Source: CAZBWS01 sp964495705
Lineage (GTDB): Bacteria; Pseudomonadota; Gammaproteobacteria; HTCC5015
Reading direction: 5' to 3'
Assembly: GCA_964495705.1 (NCBI GenBank)
Contig: CAZBWS010000025.1
Coordinates: forward strand, 1-26,955
Length of the DNA: 26,955 nucleotides
Shown: piece after piece, positions 1-7,580 of the stretch
How positions within the stretch are numbered: position 1 is the stretch's first letter
Layout: each line of letters starts with the position of its first letter
Translations under genes and position numbers: made by a program
Notes under the pieces: model-generated
Databases searched by the model: none
Told to the model about the DNA's origin: nothing
The model's input: the letters and a program-made list of their open reading frames with translations, nothing else

Positions 1-434
1 GCTAAATAGGTCGACAAGCAAAGCAGCCCCGCAAGTGGTTTTCCATAACTTAGCGCCGCTTCATAGGCCACGGCGCCACCTTGAGAGAAGCCCGCTAATA
101 TGATTCTTTCGCTAGGCACGCCGCGCTCTATTTCCCGCTCAATCAGATTCACCACGTCTGATGCGGATTGCCTGAGCTGGGTCTCGTCGACCTTGCGCTC
201 GATGCTCATTTCTAAGATGTCATACCAAGCGGGCATGATGTGGCCGCCGTTGATGGTCACGGGCATCTCGGGGGCGTGGGGGAAGATAAAGCGTATGGGT
301 AGGCCCGCGGGGAGTTTTAGCTCGGGGACGATGGGCTCGAAGTCGTGGCCATTGGCACCCAGACCGTGTAGCCAGATGACACTGGCGGTGGCAGTTTGTG
401 TGGGTTCTATTTCAACACAGGGTAAATAGTGCAT
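1..434 (-). CDS. Carboxylesterase, alpha/beta hydrolase of the EstB/YpfH type (3' end cut by window edge)
   Basis: Hydrolyses carboxylic esters in the cytoplasm; the natural substrate is not evident. The first 144 residues are visible. They begin MHYLPCVEIE and contain an early strand followed by the oxyanion segment WLHGLGANGHDF (residues 21-32), a PHAPEMPVTINGG segment near residues 52-64 that is typical of this family, and the nucleophile elbow GFSQGG with Ser117. The Asp and His of the triad should lie in the missing part, as the family usually has about 220 residues. The ATG at 434 is the only start that fits the family N-terminus; no strong ribosome binding site precedes it. It is divergent from the SMI1-like gene. 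No signal peptide is visible. Confidence 0.9.
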   Translation of the reverse strand, partial: MHYLPCVEIEPTQTATASVIWLHGLGANGHDFEPIVPELKLPAGLPIRFIFPHAPEMPVTINGGHIMPAWYDILEMSIERKVDETQLRQSASDVVNLIEREIERGVPSERIILAGFSQGGAVAYEAALSYGKPLAGLLCLSTYL

Positions 435-472
435 ACATTTTCTCAGGGGTAATTATAATAGCCTTTCCAGAC

Positions 473-482
473 TATCCGCATA
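473..482 (-). repeat. Copy of the over-represented ATGCGGATA word (intergenic)
   Basis: TATCCGCATA on the plus strand. It lies between the divergent esterase and SMI1-like genes, 10 bases before the ATG at 493, so it sits where a ribosome binding site would be expected. One of 14 copies of the core in the window. Confidence 0.75.
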
Positions 483-492
483 GACACGCATA

Positions 493-909
493 ATGAATGA
501 TATAGCTGCCAAGCTGCAAGAATTAAAAGAAGATATTCCCACCGCCTTAGAGCTGCCCGATGAGGACGCTATTACGGAAATCGAAGAGGAGTTGCTGGTG
601 CCTCTGTCGGATGATTTTAAGGAGTATTTGCTTACCGCCAGTGATGTGGTTTATGGCGCATTAGAGCCCGTGACGGTTGCTGATCCCTATGCCCATACCC
701 ATTTGCCAGAAGTGGCAGCAGTGGCTTGGAATCGTGGCTTGCCGCGTCAACTGACGCCGCTGTGTGAATATAAAGACGGCTACTACGCTGTCACAGAGAC
801 GGGTGAGGTTTATCTGTGGACTGAAGGAGAAGAGGATTTTGATGGGGATTGCATTGGTGGTGTGTGGGATTGGGTGGAAAACATTTGGTTAAAGAGTGGC
901 GCTGAGTGA
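493..909 (+). CDS. SMI1/KNR4 (SUKH) family protein
   Basis: Small, very acidic protein of 138 residues. The fold is suggested by the pattern IEEELLVPLSDDFKEYLL (residues 31-48), which resembles the start of the SMI1/KNR4 domain (a helix, then an 'LP..ykefL' motif), and by the closing segment VYLWTEGEED..GVWDWVENIWL. SUKH domains are known as immunity proteins to toxins and as protein-binding modules. Here no toxin lies next to it, and it is fused in an operon to a DUF1415 gene (stop and start overlap in TGATG), so a housekeeping protein-interaction role is more likely than immunity. That role is inference. The start has no clear Shine-Dalgarno. Confidence 0.75.
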   Translation: MNDIAAKLQELKEDIPTALELPDEDAITEIEEELLVPLSDDFKEYLLTASDVVYGALEPVTVADPYAHTHLPEVAAVAWNRGLPRQLTPLCEYKDGYYAVTETGEVYLWTEGEEDFDGDCIGGVWDWVENIWLKSGAE

Positions 910-1469
910 TGAGCAAGCGCGAACAAGAAGTGATTGCGCAAACCCAGCAGTGGTTGCGTACCGTGGTGATTGAACATGGCTTTTGCCCCTTTGCCAAACG
1001 CGAAGCGGATGCTGGGCGTGTACACTATGCGGTAGTCGGCGGTGTGGGCATGGCTAATAGTTTGCATGCCTTGGTAGAAGAGTGTGAAAAATTAGATAAA
1101 GACGACAATATCGAAACCAGTTTAGTGATTTACCCCGATGCTTTTCAGCGCTTTGACGACTATTTAGATTTGGTCGCCATGGCTGAGGATTTATTGGTCG
1201 AGCAGGGCTATGAAGGGATTTATCAGGTGGCTAGTTTTCACCCCGATTACTGTTTTGAAGGGGAAGATGAATTCGATGCTTCGAACTTTACCAATCGCTC
1301 GCCTTATCCCGTGCTGCATTTATTAAGAGAGGCGAGTTTAGAGAAAGCTTTAGAGGCTTACCCCGGTGACCCTGAAGACATTCCTGAGCAAAATATAAAG
1401 CGAGCCCGTGAATTGGGGGAGCCCGCCTTGCGAGCGTTGTTTGAGTCTTGTTTTACGCTAAAGGGTTAG
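909..1469 (+). CDS. DUF1415 family protein
   Basis: Protein of 186 residues with the hallmark of DUF1415: an N-terminal helix ending in VVIEHGFCPFAKRE, followed by a segment on the pattern L..LV.YP......DDYLDL and a later SFHPDYCFEGED...FTNRSPYP stretch. The conserved Cys in GFCPFAK and the HPDYCF motif could bind a metal or be redox active, but the function is unknown. I chose the ATG at 909, which overlaps the stop of the upstream gene (TGATG), over the GTG at 906. The tight coupling suggests translational coupling with the SMI1-like gene. Its 3' end overlaps the convergent small gene by 4 bases. Confidence 0.88.
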   Translation: MSKREQEVIAQTQQWLRTVVIEHGFCPFAKREADAGRVHYAVVGGVGMANSLHALVEECEKLDKDDNIETSLVIYPDAFQRFDDYLDLVAMAEDLLVEQGYEGIYQVASFHPDYCFEGEDEFDASNFTNRSPYPVLHLLREASLEKALEAYPGDPEDIPEQNIKRARELGEPALRALFESCFTLKG

Positions 1470-1729
1470 CCTGTCATTTTCTGTAAGTAGCTATGTAACT
1501 GGTTTAACTCTTTACGCTTGCCTATCTCTGGATTGTCTTTACTTAGGTTTGACCACAACCTATCGGCGGCGTTAACCAAGGGCTCACTACAGCTGTGGGC
1601 ACACTTGTCGAACAAGTCTGTCATAAAGTCCTCGCTTTCCAAGTCCAGTGTGATTCCAAGTTGGGAATCAAGCATTTGCCTGATGCGTACGAACTCACCT
1701 AAGGTCTCTGCTGACATATTAAAATGCAT
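1466..1729 (-). CDS. Small protein of unknown function, LESED paralog A
   Basis: An 87-residue, probably helical cytoplasmic protein that I do not recognise. It is clearly related to the product of 3374-3661: both start MH, then share 'ET', a 'GI' turn followed by LESED (residues 31-35), an LW..L.K.NP motif, and a closing 'EL' helix. There is no membrane segment or signal peptide. The ATG at 1729 is preceded by AAGGG about seven bases upstream and matches the MH start of the paralog; Met5 is a weaker alternative. Convergent with the DUF1415 gene (4-base overlap). Between its start and the thiolase stop lie 270 bases holding only a doubtful 17-codon ORF. Confidence 0.75.
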   Translation of the reverse strand: MHFNMSAETLGEFVRIRQMLDSQLGITLDLESEDFMTDLFDKCAHSCSEPLVNAADRLWSNLSKDNPEIGKRKELNQLHSYLQKMTG

Positions 1730-1887
1730 TTTTATACCCTTTTGTCACTACTTTGTAATTCTTGTATTAACTTTTGCGATTAACGTGCCAACTATTATTA
1801 ATTTTTACATTGATTCTATTGGGTGTGAATTTTTGTGAACTTGCCCACAAAGCCATTCGTTAAAGGGGGCAATTAGGAGCGTTTTTA

Positions 1888-1941
1888 ATGAGGCTTACAG
1901 TTAAAAAAGCGCTTACAAAATCAGAATCAGGAGGGAAATAA
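1888..1941 (+). CDS. Possible 17-residue leader peptide or microprotein
   Basis: ATG at 1888 is preceded by AGGAG at 1875-1879, an eight-base spacing, and opens a basic peptide MRLTVKKALTKSESGGK. A second AGGAGG (1929-1934) lies near its end but is not followed by a useful start. No longer gene follows on this strand, so an attenuation role is hard to argue. It may be chance in an otherwise empty 270-base stretch. Confidence 0.18.
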   Translation: MRLTVKKALTKSESGGK

Positions 1942-1999
1942 GTAAAACTGTCATGTAATGGACACAAAATTTAACAAAGTGATGAAATATAGAACATTA

Positions 2000-3229
2000 T
2001 TAGTTGGTGCCGACTACAAAACTGGCTACTGCCGTGGTCGTGCCGCCAATATTTAGCGTGGCAATATTTTTCGCCCCTTCAATTTGGTAGCTACCCGCTT
2101 GGTTTGTGGTTTGTTTATAGCCATCTAATAGCATACGCACGCCAGTAGCGCCTACAGGGTGGCCGCAGCCTATTAATCCGCCGCTCGCATTAATAGGCAG
2201 TCTATTGCCCATTTGTATCCAGTTGGCCTCTACCGCTTCGCCGGCTTTGCCGGGCTGAGTGATGCCGAAGTGCTCGATCGCCATGTATTCGGATACAGTG
2301 AAGCAGTCGTGGGTTTCTATGCCGTCCACACCCCAAACATCTTGCAAGCCTGCACGGTTGAGGGCATCGCCAATGGCTTTATTGATGTGGGGGAAGATGA
2401 ACGTCTCGCTTTGACTGTCTTGCACCTTGGCGTTAAAGCTAATGCGCGAGGTGGTGTGCCCCCAGCCTTTGATACGGGGAATGCTCTCCAAAGTATATCC
2501 GTATTGCTTGGCATGTTGTTCAGCAAACTCTTTGTTCGCTAGAAATACACAGGCGGCACCGTCAGTGATTTGTGAGCAGTCTAATTTACGTGTATATCCG
2601 TCAACTACGGGATTGAGTTCGTTGTCACAGCTAAAGGCGTTATCTTCAAACTGCCAGCCTCGGCCTTGGGCGTTGGGGTTGTTCTTGGCGTTGGCGAAGT
2701 TGTTTTTGGAGATGGCGTGTAAATGCTTTTTATCGATGCCGTAGCGTTGCTCATAAACCTCATGCAGCTTGCTGAACATATGCGGCCAGCAGTAATCACT
2801 GTCTTGAGCTTCATGGCCTGCCCAAGCAGCAGAAGCTAAATGCCCCGCAGCTGTTCTGCCATCGGTGTTACGCATTAGCTCCATACCCAGCACACAGGCA
2901 ACGTTATAGAAGCCTGCTTGAATATCAGCAATGGCAGATAGAATCGCCATGCTACCCGATGCACAGGCCGCTTCGTGGCGATTAGAGGGAATGCCACGAA
3001 ATTCAGGGATCGCCTCTGCGACCACACCGCCGAGCATACCTTGACCGAGAAATAACTCCCCCGCAAAGTTGCCGATGTGACAGGTTTCTACCTTATCCGC
3101 ATCCAGCTGTGTTTGTTTTAGTCCATCGTAAACACATTCTTGAATCATGTTTACCAGTGTTTTCCCTTCACGGGTCCAGTTGCGTGCAAAATCGGTTTGG
3201 TAACCGCCTAAAATATAGATTTCTGTCAT
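2000..3229 (-). CDS. Thiolase family protein (acetyl-CoA acetyltransferase / SCP2-type thiolase)
   Basis: Catalyses, by family, reversible thiolytic cleavage or condensation of acyl-CoA. A product of 409 residues is expected. The acyl-accepting Cys89 lies in HEAACASGSMA; the later HDCFTVSE and GGLIGCGHPVGATG segments carry the His and Cys/His expected for the active site, and the sequence resembles the non-canonical acetyl-CoA acetyltransferases rather than FadA. The open frame extends upstream to a TTG at 3292, but MTEIYILGGYQTDF at 3229 is the family-typical start. No good Shine-Dalgarno is seen at either. A strong terminator at 3322-3349 separates it from the small gene upstream, so it probably has its own promoter in 3230-3320. 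The acyl chain length used is unknown. Confidence 0.9.
   Translation of the reverse strand: MTEIYILGGYQTDFARNWTREGKTLVNMIQECVYDGLKQTQLDADKVETCHIGNFAGELFLGQGMLGGVVAEAIPEFRGIPSNRHEAACASGSMAILSAIADIQAGFYNVACVLGMELMRNTDGRTAAGHLASAAWAGHEAQDSDYCWPHMFSKLHEVYEQRYGIDKKHLHAISKNNFANAKNNPNAQGRGWQFEDNAFSCDNELNPVVDGYTRKLDCSQITDGAACVFLANKEFAEQHAKQYGYTLESIPRIKGWGHTTSRISFNAKVQDSQSETFIFPHINKAIGDALNRAGLQDVWGVDGIETHDCFTVSEYMAIEHFGITQPGKAGEAVEANWIQMGNRLPINASGGLIGCGHPVGATGVRMLLDGYKQTTNQAGSYQIEGAKNIATLNIGGTTTAVASFVVGTN
3094..3102 (-). repeat. ATGCGGATA word inside the thiolase gene
   Basis: Read on the coding strand as GAT GCG GAT AAG (Asp-Ala-Asp-Lys). Confidence 0.7.
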
Positions 3230-3321
3230 GGGATAGTTTTGCAATTGATAGCCATAGACTCTAGCAAATTCAATAATTGCGCGCGCGGCCAATTCATTCG
3301 CAGTAAATAGCTATGACATTA

Positions 3322-3349
3322 AAAAGGCTAAGTGATGACTTAGCCTTTT
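3322..3349 (-). terminator. Rho-independent terminator, probably bidirectional
   Basis: A perfect 12-bp stem (3322-3333 with 3338-3349) around the loop GATG. Its outer arms are A and T runs, so either strand ends in a U tract. It lies just after the LESED paralog B gene on the minus strand and isolates it from the thiolase gene. Confidence 0.85.
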
Positions 3350-3373
3350 GTAACCTTATATAGGAAGAGTAGG

Positions 3374-3661
3374 CTAGTGCACAGTGCCTTCATAGTGTTG
3401 CCATGCATCATCTAAGTGGTGGCGTTGGTCCAGCAACTCGGCCTGAGTAGAATTGCTGGGATTGGATTTTTCCAGCTCGTCCCATAACTCACAGGCGAGG
3501 CTATAGAGGCCTTCATCGTGATTGTCTGCAATCGCCTTAGTTAGTTGAGACGCCAAGTCCTCGCTCTCTAGGTGCACGCTAATACCATACTCTCTCTTTA
3601 GCACGCGCTTTACTTGCATGAGTAATTTCATGGTTTCTTGGGTGAGATTTAAACTATGCAT
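3374..3661 (-). CDS. Small protein of unknown function, LESED paralog B
   Basis: A 95-residue soluble protein of unknown function. It shares with the product of 1466-1729 the MH start, an 'ET' helix, the 'GI' turn, LESED (residues 32-36), ELWDELEKSNP matching RLWSNLSKDNP, and a following 'EL'. The C-terminal tail is longer and His-rich (DQRHHLDDAWQHYEG). Start ATG at 3661, with AGAGG about ten bases upstream. The gene ends in a strong terminator and looks monocistronic. The 250 bases upstream to the DUF4399 gene hold no gene that I trust. Confidence 0.78.
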   Translation of the reverse strand: MHSLNLTQETMKLLMQVKRVLKREYGISVHLESEDLASQLTKAIADNHDEGLYSLACELWDELEKSNPSNSTQAELLDQRHHLDDAWQHYEGTVH

Positions 3662-3913
3662 CTTTACTTCGCCTCTGTTTTTTAATTATGTATACTTGTA
3701 TTTAGTGGCTGTCAGGAATTTGGCAACAAGAAAATACAAATACATGATGATGTGTTGTTTTTTGTTGATGAAAGGCTATATCTTGGGCTTTCTCACAGCC
3801 GTATCTACGCTAGCTAGTGTTTTCTATGATGATGGTTGTTAAATTAAAGAAGCCTAAACTAGTTAATATTGCTACTAGAACTTATGATTGAGCTAACAAA
3901 AAAGAGAATGAAT

Positions 3914-4336
3914 ATGTCACTGTCTAAAGCACTTATTACCAGCAGCTTATTACTGCTTACCTCTATATCTATAGCTGAGTTGCCGCGTTCAAGTTCGCCG
4001 GCTGGCGCGCAAGCCTATATTGTCAGCCCGCAAGATGGGGACATAGTCAGCTCCCCGGTGACGGTTATTTTTGGCTTAAAAGGCATGGGCGTATCTCCAG
4101 CGGGGGTGGAGCGCGCCGAGACAGGGCACCATCACTTATTGGTTGATGCCAAGCAGCTTCCGCCACTGGATGTACCCATGGGGGCACAAGTTAAGCACTT
4201 TGGTGGAGGGCAAACGCAAACAGAGTTGGACCTAAAAGCGGGTGAACACAGCTTGCAGCTCATTCTAGGTGACCACTTTCACATCCCCCATGACCCAGTG
4301 GTTGTCTCGAAAAAAATCACAATTCACGTTAAATAG
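3914..4336 (+). CDS. DUF4399 domain exported protein
   Basis: A product of about 140 residues. The N-terminus MSLSKALITSSLLLLTSISIA is a signal peptide, with likely cleavage before ELPR, so the protein is periplasmic. The rest is one DUF4399 domain: SPQDGDIVSSPVTVIFGLKG, then a GHHHLLVD motif, HFGGGQTQTELDL, and LGDHFHIPHDPV. The many conserved His (GHHH, HF, DHFHIPH) suggest metal binding, which is inference; the function of the family is not known to me. The frame is open to a TTG at 3869, but ATG at 3914 (or 3908) gives a proper signal peptide and has AGAG seven bases upstream. Confidence 0.88.
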   Translation: MSLSKALITSSLLLLTSISIAELPRSSSPAGAQAYIVSPQDGDIVSSPVTVIFGLKGMGVSPAGVERAETGHHHLLVDAKQLPPLDVPMGAQVKHFGGGQTQTELDLKAGEHSLQLILGDHFHIPHDPVVVSKKITIHVK

Positions 4337-4431
4337 TGATTAATATTACTTCTTTTATATTCTATCTATTTGAATAATAAGAAAAATATTATTTCTTAGC
4401 CTTTTGTTGTTTTTACCCGCATAATACACCG

Positions 4432-4448
4432 CAGAACAATACGTTCTG
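4432..4448 (+). promoter_or_regulatory. Short hairpin in the cold-shock gene leader
   Basis: CAGAAC (4432-4437) pairs with GTTCTG (4443-4448) around a five-base loop, 29 bases upstream of the cold-shock ATG. It is followed by an A/T-rich stretch carrying the ribosome binding site AAAGAG. It might act as a temperature-sensitive leader element, as leaders of cspA-type mRNAs do, but a six-pair stem may be chance. TAATAC at 4422-4427 could be a -10 box; no -35 box stands at a good distance. Confidence 0.3.
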
Positions 4449-4476
4449 TAAAACAAATAAATTTAAAGAGTAGATT

Positions 4477-4683
4477 ATGAGCAAAGGTACAGTAAAGTGG
4501 TTTAATGCCGATAAAGGTTTCGGGTTTATTACTCCAGAAGACGGTGGCAAGGACTTATTCGTACACCATTCTGAGATTCAGATGGGTGGCGGATACGCTA
4601 CATTGAACGACGGCCAGCAGGTTGAGTTTGAAGTTGGCGAAGGGCAGAAAGGCCCTTGCGCAAACAAAGTTGTACCTTTATAG
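4477..4683 (+). CDS. Cold-shock domain protein, CspA family
   Basis: A 68-residue single cold-shock domain: a five-stranded OB fold that binds single-stranded RNA/DNA and melts RNA structure. KWFNADKGFGFI holds the RNP1 motif (KGFGFI), and DLFVHHSEI is RNP2, with His in place of the common Phe at VHF. The length is normal for the family. Ribosome binding site AAAGAG lies about seven bases upstream. The gene is monocistronic, with a leader of at least 50 bases and its own strong terminator. Which paralog (cold-induced or constitutive) cannot be told from sequence. Confidence 0.97.
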   Translation: MSKGTVKWFNADKGFGFITPEDGGKDLFVHHSEIQMGGGYATLNDGQQVEFEVGEGQKGPCANKVVPL

Positions 4684-4704
4684 GCTGTAGTCTATTTGTA
4701 CTCT

Positions 4705-4734
4705 AAAAAAACGCCGCTTTTGCGGCGTTTTTTA
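4705..4734 (+). terminator. Rho-independent terminator of the cold-shock gene
   Basis: ACGCCGC (4711-4717) pairs with GCGGCGT (4722-4728) around a TTTT loop. It is preceded by six A and followed by a T run, so the stem extends as A-U pairs. Confidence 0.93.
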
Positions 4735-4812
4735 TTGCTATTACTTTCTCAGCCTAAAGAATGTGCTTGTCTATATTCAGGGCAATAGTGTCAATAAAAA
4801 ATATTACTACCT

Positions 4813-5748
4813 ATGTATAACGACTCATCAACACGCTTAAATAAATACATCAGTGAAAGTGGAATGTGTTCACGCAGAGATGCGGATCGCTTTATTGAGC
4901 AGGGCAATGTGTTTATTAATGGTAAGCGAGCCGCAATCGGTGATCGGGTCGGTCCCAAAGATCAAGTAAAGGTTAATGGTCAACTCATTGAAGCACCTGA
5001 GGCAGAGGACTTTATTTTTATTGCTCTGAATAAACCCGTTGGAATAGTCAGTACAACAGAGAGCAGTGAACGCAATAATATCGCTGATTTTGTGGGTCAT
5101 AGCACACGTATTTTTCCCATTGGGCGTTTAGATAAAGACTCTCAAGGTTTGATTTTTATGACCAATAAGGGAGATTTGGTTAATAAGATATTACGTGCCG
5201 GTAATAATCATGAAAAAGAGTATGTCGTGACTGTCGATAAACCTTTGAATGATACTGTGATTCAAGGCATGGCGAATGGCGTACCTATGCTGGGAGTGAC
5301 CACTAAGAAATGCACAATTACCCAAGAGTCTCCCCAGGTATTTAGAGTGACCTTGGTGCAGGGCTTGAATCGTCAAATACGCCGCATGTGTGAACATTTT
5401 GGCTATGAAGTGACTAAGTTAGAGCGTGTTCGCATTATGAATGTGAGCCTGAAAGGAGTTGGTGTAGGTGACTGGAGAGATCTGACTGAGCAAGAGATGA
5501 AGGTGTTGCTCAAGTCTGTAGAGCACTCTTCTTCAGAGGCTAAGGGAGGGCAGTCTAAGGCTAAACCGTCAGGCGCTAAGAAAAGCGGCGCTTATCGAGG
5601 TAATAAACCGAGTACTAGAAAAGCTCCTGCAAAGAAGAAGGCTACCCATAAGAAAGATAGCAAGAAACCGTCTCGGGCTGCTAAGGCGACCCCTGAAAAT
5701 CGGGGTAGATCGCCCAGACCAACAAAGAAAAAAACACGTCGCCGTTAA
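4813..5748 (+). CDS. rluF: 23S rRNA pseudouridine(2604) synthase RluF
   Basis: Isomerises a uridine of 23S rRNA (U2604 in E. coli numbering). An S4 RNA-binding domain fills residues 8-60 (LNKYISESGMCSRRDADRFI). The RsuA/RluF catalytic core follows, with ALNKPVGIVSTT and the catalytic Asp in FPIGRLDKDSQGL, and further on LVQGLNRQIRRMCEHFGYEV. The match to E. coli RluF as I recall it is very close along the whole core. Residues from about 235 to 311 form a Lys/Ser/Pro-rich, disordered basic tail. E. coli RluF also has a basic tail, but here it is longer (311 against 290 residues). No clear Shine-Dalgarno precedes the ATG. The gene ends 13 bases from the convergent oxidoreductase gene, with no terminator visible between them. 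Confidence 0.96.
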   Translation: MYNDSSTRLNKYISESGMCSRRDADRFIEQGNVFINGKRAAIGDRVGPKDQVKVNGQLIEAPEAEDFIFIALNKPVGIVSTTESSERNNIADFVGHSTRIFPIGRLDKDSQGLIFMTNKGDLVNKILRAGNNHEKEYVVTVDKPLNDTVIQGMANGVPMLGVTTKKCTITQESPQVFRVTLVQGLNRQIRRMCEHFGYEVTKLERVRIMNVSLKGVGVGDWRDLTEQEMKVLLKSVEHSSSEAKGGQSKAKPSGAKKSGAYRGNKPSTRKAPAKKKATHKKDSKKPSRAAKATPENRGRSPRPTKKKTRRR

Positions 5749-5761
5749 CATTATCCGCCCC

Positions 5762-6787
5762 TTAAGGGACGAGGACTACCTTGCCAGTGTTTTTACGATT
5801 TTCAATATACTGGTGAGCAGCAGCAGCGTCTGCAAACTTAAACTCTTTGTCCACATAGGGGCGCACCCAGCCTTCATTAACGCCGTTGATTAGGTATTCC
5901 ATCCATACGCGGAGCTTATCAACTTCATGCCACATATGGCCCATGTTTACACCAAAGGTAGAGCGGTTATCGTTCATTAAATTCACCGGGTGAAAGAAGG
6001 GCATCTCTACCGCTGTTTTCAAGAGCTTCAATTTACCCATAAAACTGGAGTCGGAGGCCGCTGAAATGCCAAACATGCCTATGCGTCCAGTAGAGCGTAG
6101 TGCTTTGTAGCCGTGCTTCCAGCTTTTACCACCCAAGGGGTCTGTGATCAATTCTACTCCCCGGTTGTCTGTAATTCGCGCGACTTCCTTGCGCCAGTCA
6201 AACTTATTGTAGTCGATGGCATGGTCTAGGCCCCTCGCGCTTAGAAATTCATGCTTACGCGTGCTTGCTGTGCCGATGGTGGTTGCGCCGATGTGCTTGG
6301 CAATATCAATGATGGCTAGGCCCACACCACCCCCGGCATTTTGAATTAGGATGGTTTCTTTTGAAGTTAGCTGACCCATGGCAACGACGAGTGAATAGGC
6401 TGTTGAGTAGGCCACTGGTATGGATGCCGCCTCAGCAAAGCTAAGCTTCTCAGGGATATCAAATAGTTGATTTACAGGTATATTTAAGTGGCTGCTATAG
6501 CCGCCGAATCGAGATAAACCAAATACACGTTTGCCAACCCAGTGGCTATCTACATCGCCTGCAACGGCGGTGACGGTACCAGACATTTCGTAACCCACTA
6601 CCATGGGTAGAGGAGGGGCGTCAGGGTAGAGTCCCTGACGAGCCATAATATCGGCAAAGTTAACGCCTGCAGCTGCGACTTCTACAGTGACCTCTCCCGC
6701 TTTTAATTCAGGCAGGGTAGATTCCTCCATCTTTAACTCTTTGGCTGAGCCCGTTTTTGAAATAACAATTTGTTGGCGTTGTTGCAT
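5762..6787 (-). CDS. VAT-1-like zinc-independent medium-chain dehydrogenase (quinone-oxidoreductase family)
   Basis: A 341-residue NAD(P)H-dependent oxidoreductase of the MDR superfamily. The N-terminal GroES-like part contains AAGVNFADIMARQGLYP and a GYEMSGTV motif; the Rossmann motif is NAGGGVGLAIIDIAKHIGA. The zinc-binding Cys/His of alcohol dehydrogenases are absent, as in quinone oxidoreductases and in VAT-1, whose pattern (LNIPVNQLFDIPEKLSFAEAASIPVAY) this sequence follows. Bacterial members probably reduce enones or quinones; the substrate here is unknown. The ATG at 6787 has AGG at a suitable distance. It is divergent from a TetR regulator that may control it. The intergenic region carries repeated ACTTACA words. 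Confidence 0.9.
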   Translation of the reverse strand: MQQRQQIVISKTGSAKELKMEESTLPELKAGEVTVEVAAAGVNFADIMARQGLYPDAPPLPMVVGYEMSGTVTAVAGDVDSHWVGKRVFGLSRFGGYSSHLNIPVNQLFDIPEKLSFAEAASIPVAYSTAYSLVVAMGQLTSKETILIQNAGGGVGLAIIDIAKHIGATTIGTASTRKHEFLSARGLDHAIDYNKFDWRKEVARITDNRGVELITDPLGGKSWKHGYKALRSTGRIGMFGISAASDSSFMGKLKLLKTAVEMPFFHPVNLMNDNRSTFGVNMGHMWHEVDKLRVWMEYLINGVNEGWVRPYVDKEFKFADAAAAHQYIENRKNTGKVVLVP

Positions 6788-6806
6788 GCGAATACCTGTT
6801 TTAAAA

Positions 6807-6845
6807 TGTAATAGTTACTTACAAATAAATAATAAACACTTACAT
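6807..6845. promoter_or_regulatory. Candidate TetR operator region
   Basis: Between the divergent oxidoreductase and TetR genes there are two direct copies of ACTTACA (6817-6823 and 6838-6844) and an inverted half TGTAA (6807-6811) facing the first. Half-sites of this form are common for TetR-family regulators, and the position overlaps the expected -35 region of the regulator gene. Assignment rests on position and repetition only. Confidence 0.4.
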
Positions 6846-6863
6846 TTAGCGAGTCAATAGCGA

Positions 6864-6869
6864 TATAAT
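6864..6869 (+). promoter_or_regulatory. -10 box of the TetR gene, implying a leaderless mRNA
   Basis: A perfect TATAAT ends six bases before the ATG at 6876. Transcription from it would start at or next to the A of the start codon. No ribosome binding site is visible, which fits a leaderless message. The -35 box is poor (TTACAT at 6840-6845), which overlaps the candidate operator. Confidence 0.4.
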
Positions 6870-6875
6870 TTACTG

Positions 6876-7496
6876 ATGACAAGTAAGAATTCATTAACTG
6901 CCTTACGTAAGCGGCCCAAGCAAGCTAGGTCTCTACTACGTTTTAATACTATTCTCGATGAAGCGGAGGTTATTATTACTGAGCAGGGAAGCTCAGAGTT
7001 AAAAATGAATGAATTGGCTAGGCGTGCGGATGTTAATATTGCCTCGATTTATCAATACTTCCCAAGCCGAGCAGCTCTTGTACGTCAACTGATAGAGAGA
7101 TATTTAGAGCGCTACCAATTAGTTTTACAGCAAAATTTAGCGCAATATAAAGGTAGCCCGCTTGGCTTGGTTGACCTGATCGCGGATGGCTACCAGTCTT
7201 TTTTCTTCCAGTCTCCTGTCTTTGCTGCGTTGTGGGCGGAGGCTCAAGGTGACCCTGAATTGAAGCAACTAGATATTCAGGACAGCCAAAAAAATGCTGC
7301 GTTAATGAGTGGCTTGGCGGCTCAGTATTTTCCATTAGTTTCTACAAAGCGGGTTCATCATATATGTTTTATGTTTTGTGACTTATCTGGGAGCCTAATG
7401 CAAACGGTGTTGAGCTTAGAGGACAAGAAAAAGTCATCTGCATTGTTAAAGGAATATAAACTAATGATGAAGGCCTACTTAAAAACTCTTTTATAG
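6876..7496 (+). CDS. TetR/AcrR family transcriptional regulator
   Basis: A 206-residue dimeric DNA-binding repressor by family. Residues 21-70 form the TetR N-terminal domain: RFNTILDEAEVIITEQG, then the helix-turn-helix around MNELARRADVNIASIYQYFPSRAALVRQLIERY. The C-terminal ligand-binding part is not assignable to a ligand. It is divergent from the VAT-1-like oxidoreductase gene, with 88 bases between, the usual arrangement for a local repressor of a reductase or detoxification gene. Regulation of its own and the oxidoreductase promoter is inferred from context. Confidence 0.93.
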   Translation: MTSKNSLTALRKRPKQARSLLRFNTILDEAEVIITEQGSSELKMNELARRADVNIASIYQYFPSRAALVRQLIERYLERYQLVLQQNLAQYKGSPLGLVDLIADGYQSFFFQSPVFAALWAEAQGDPELKQLDIQDSQKNAALMSGLAAQYFPLVSTKRVHHICFMFCDLSGSLMQTVLSLEDKKKSSALLKEYKLMMKAYLKTLL

Positions 7497-7580
7497 TGAC
7501 ACTGTTTTGCATAATTCTCAGGATGGTCTATACATAGTGTAAAGGGCAATAAAAATATAATTATCTAGAGGGTAGGGATA

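Noticed and set aside
100..429. A 109-codon plus-strand frame at the left end
   Set aside because: Antisense of the esterase gene, whose GFSQGG elbow and oxyanion segment are clear on the minus strand.
3230..3292. An upstream TTG start for the thiolase, adding 21 residues
   Set aside because: The family begins at MTEIYILGGYQTDF; the added residues are unlike thiolases and the TTG has no ribosome binding site.
3618..3842. A 74-codon plus-strand frame, with a 32-codon hydrophobic end from 3744
   Set aside because: It starts inside the minus-strand LESED gene and lacks a ribosome binding site; the short hydrophobic end has no support beyond composition.
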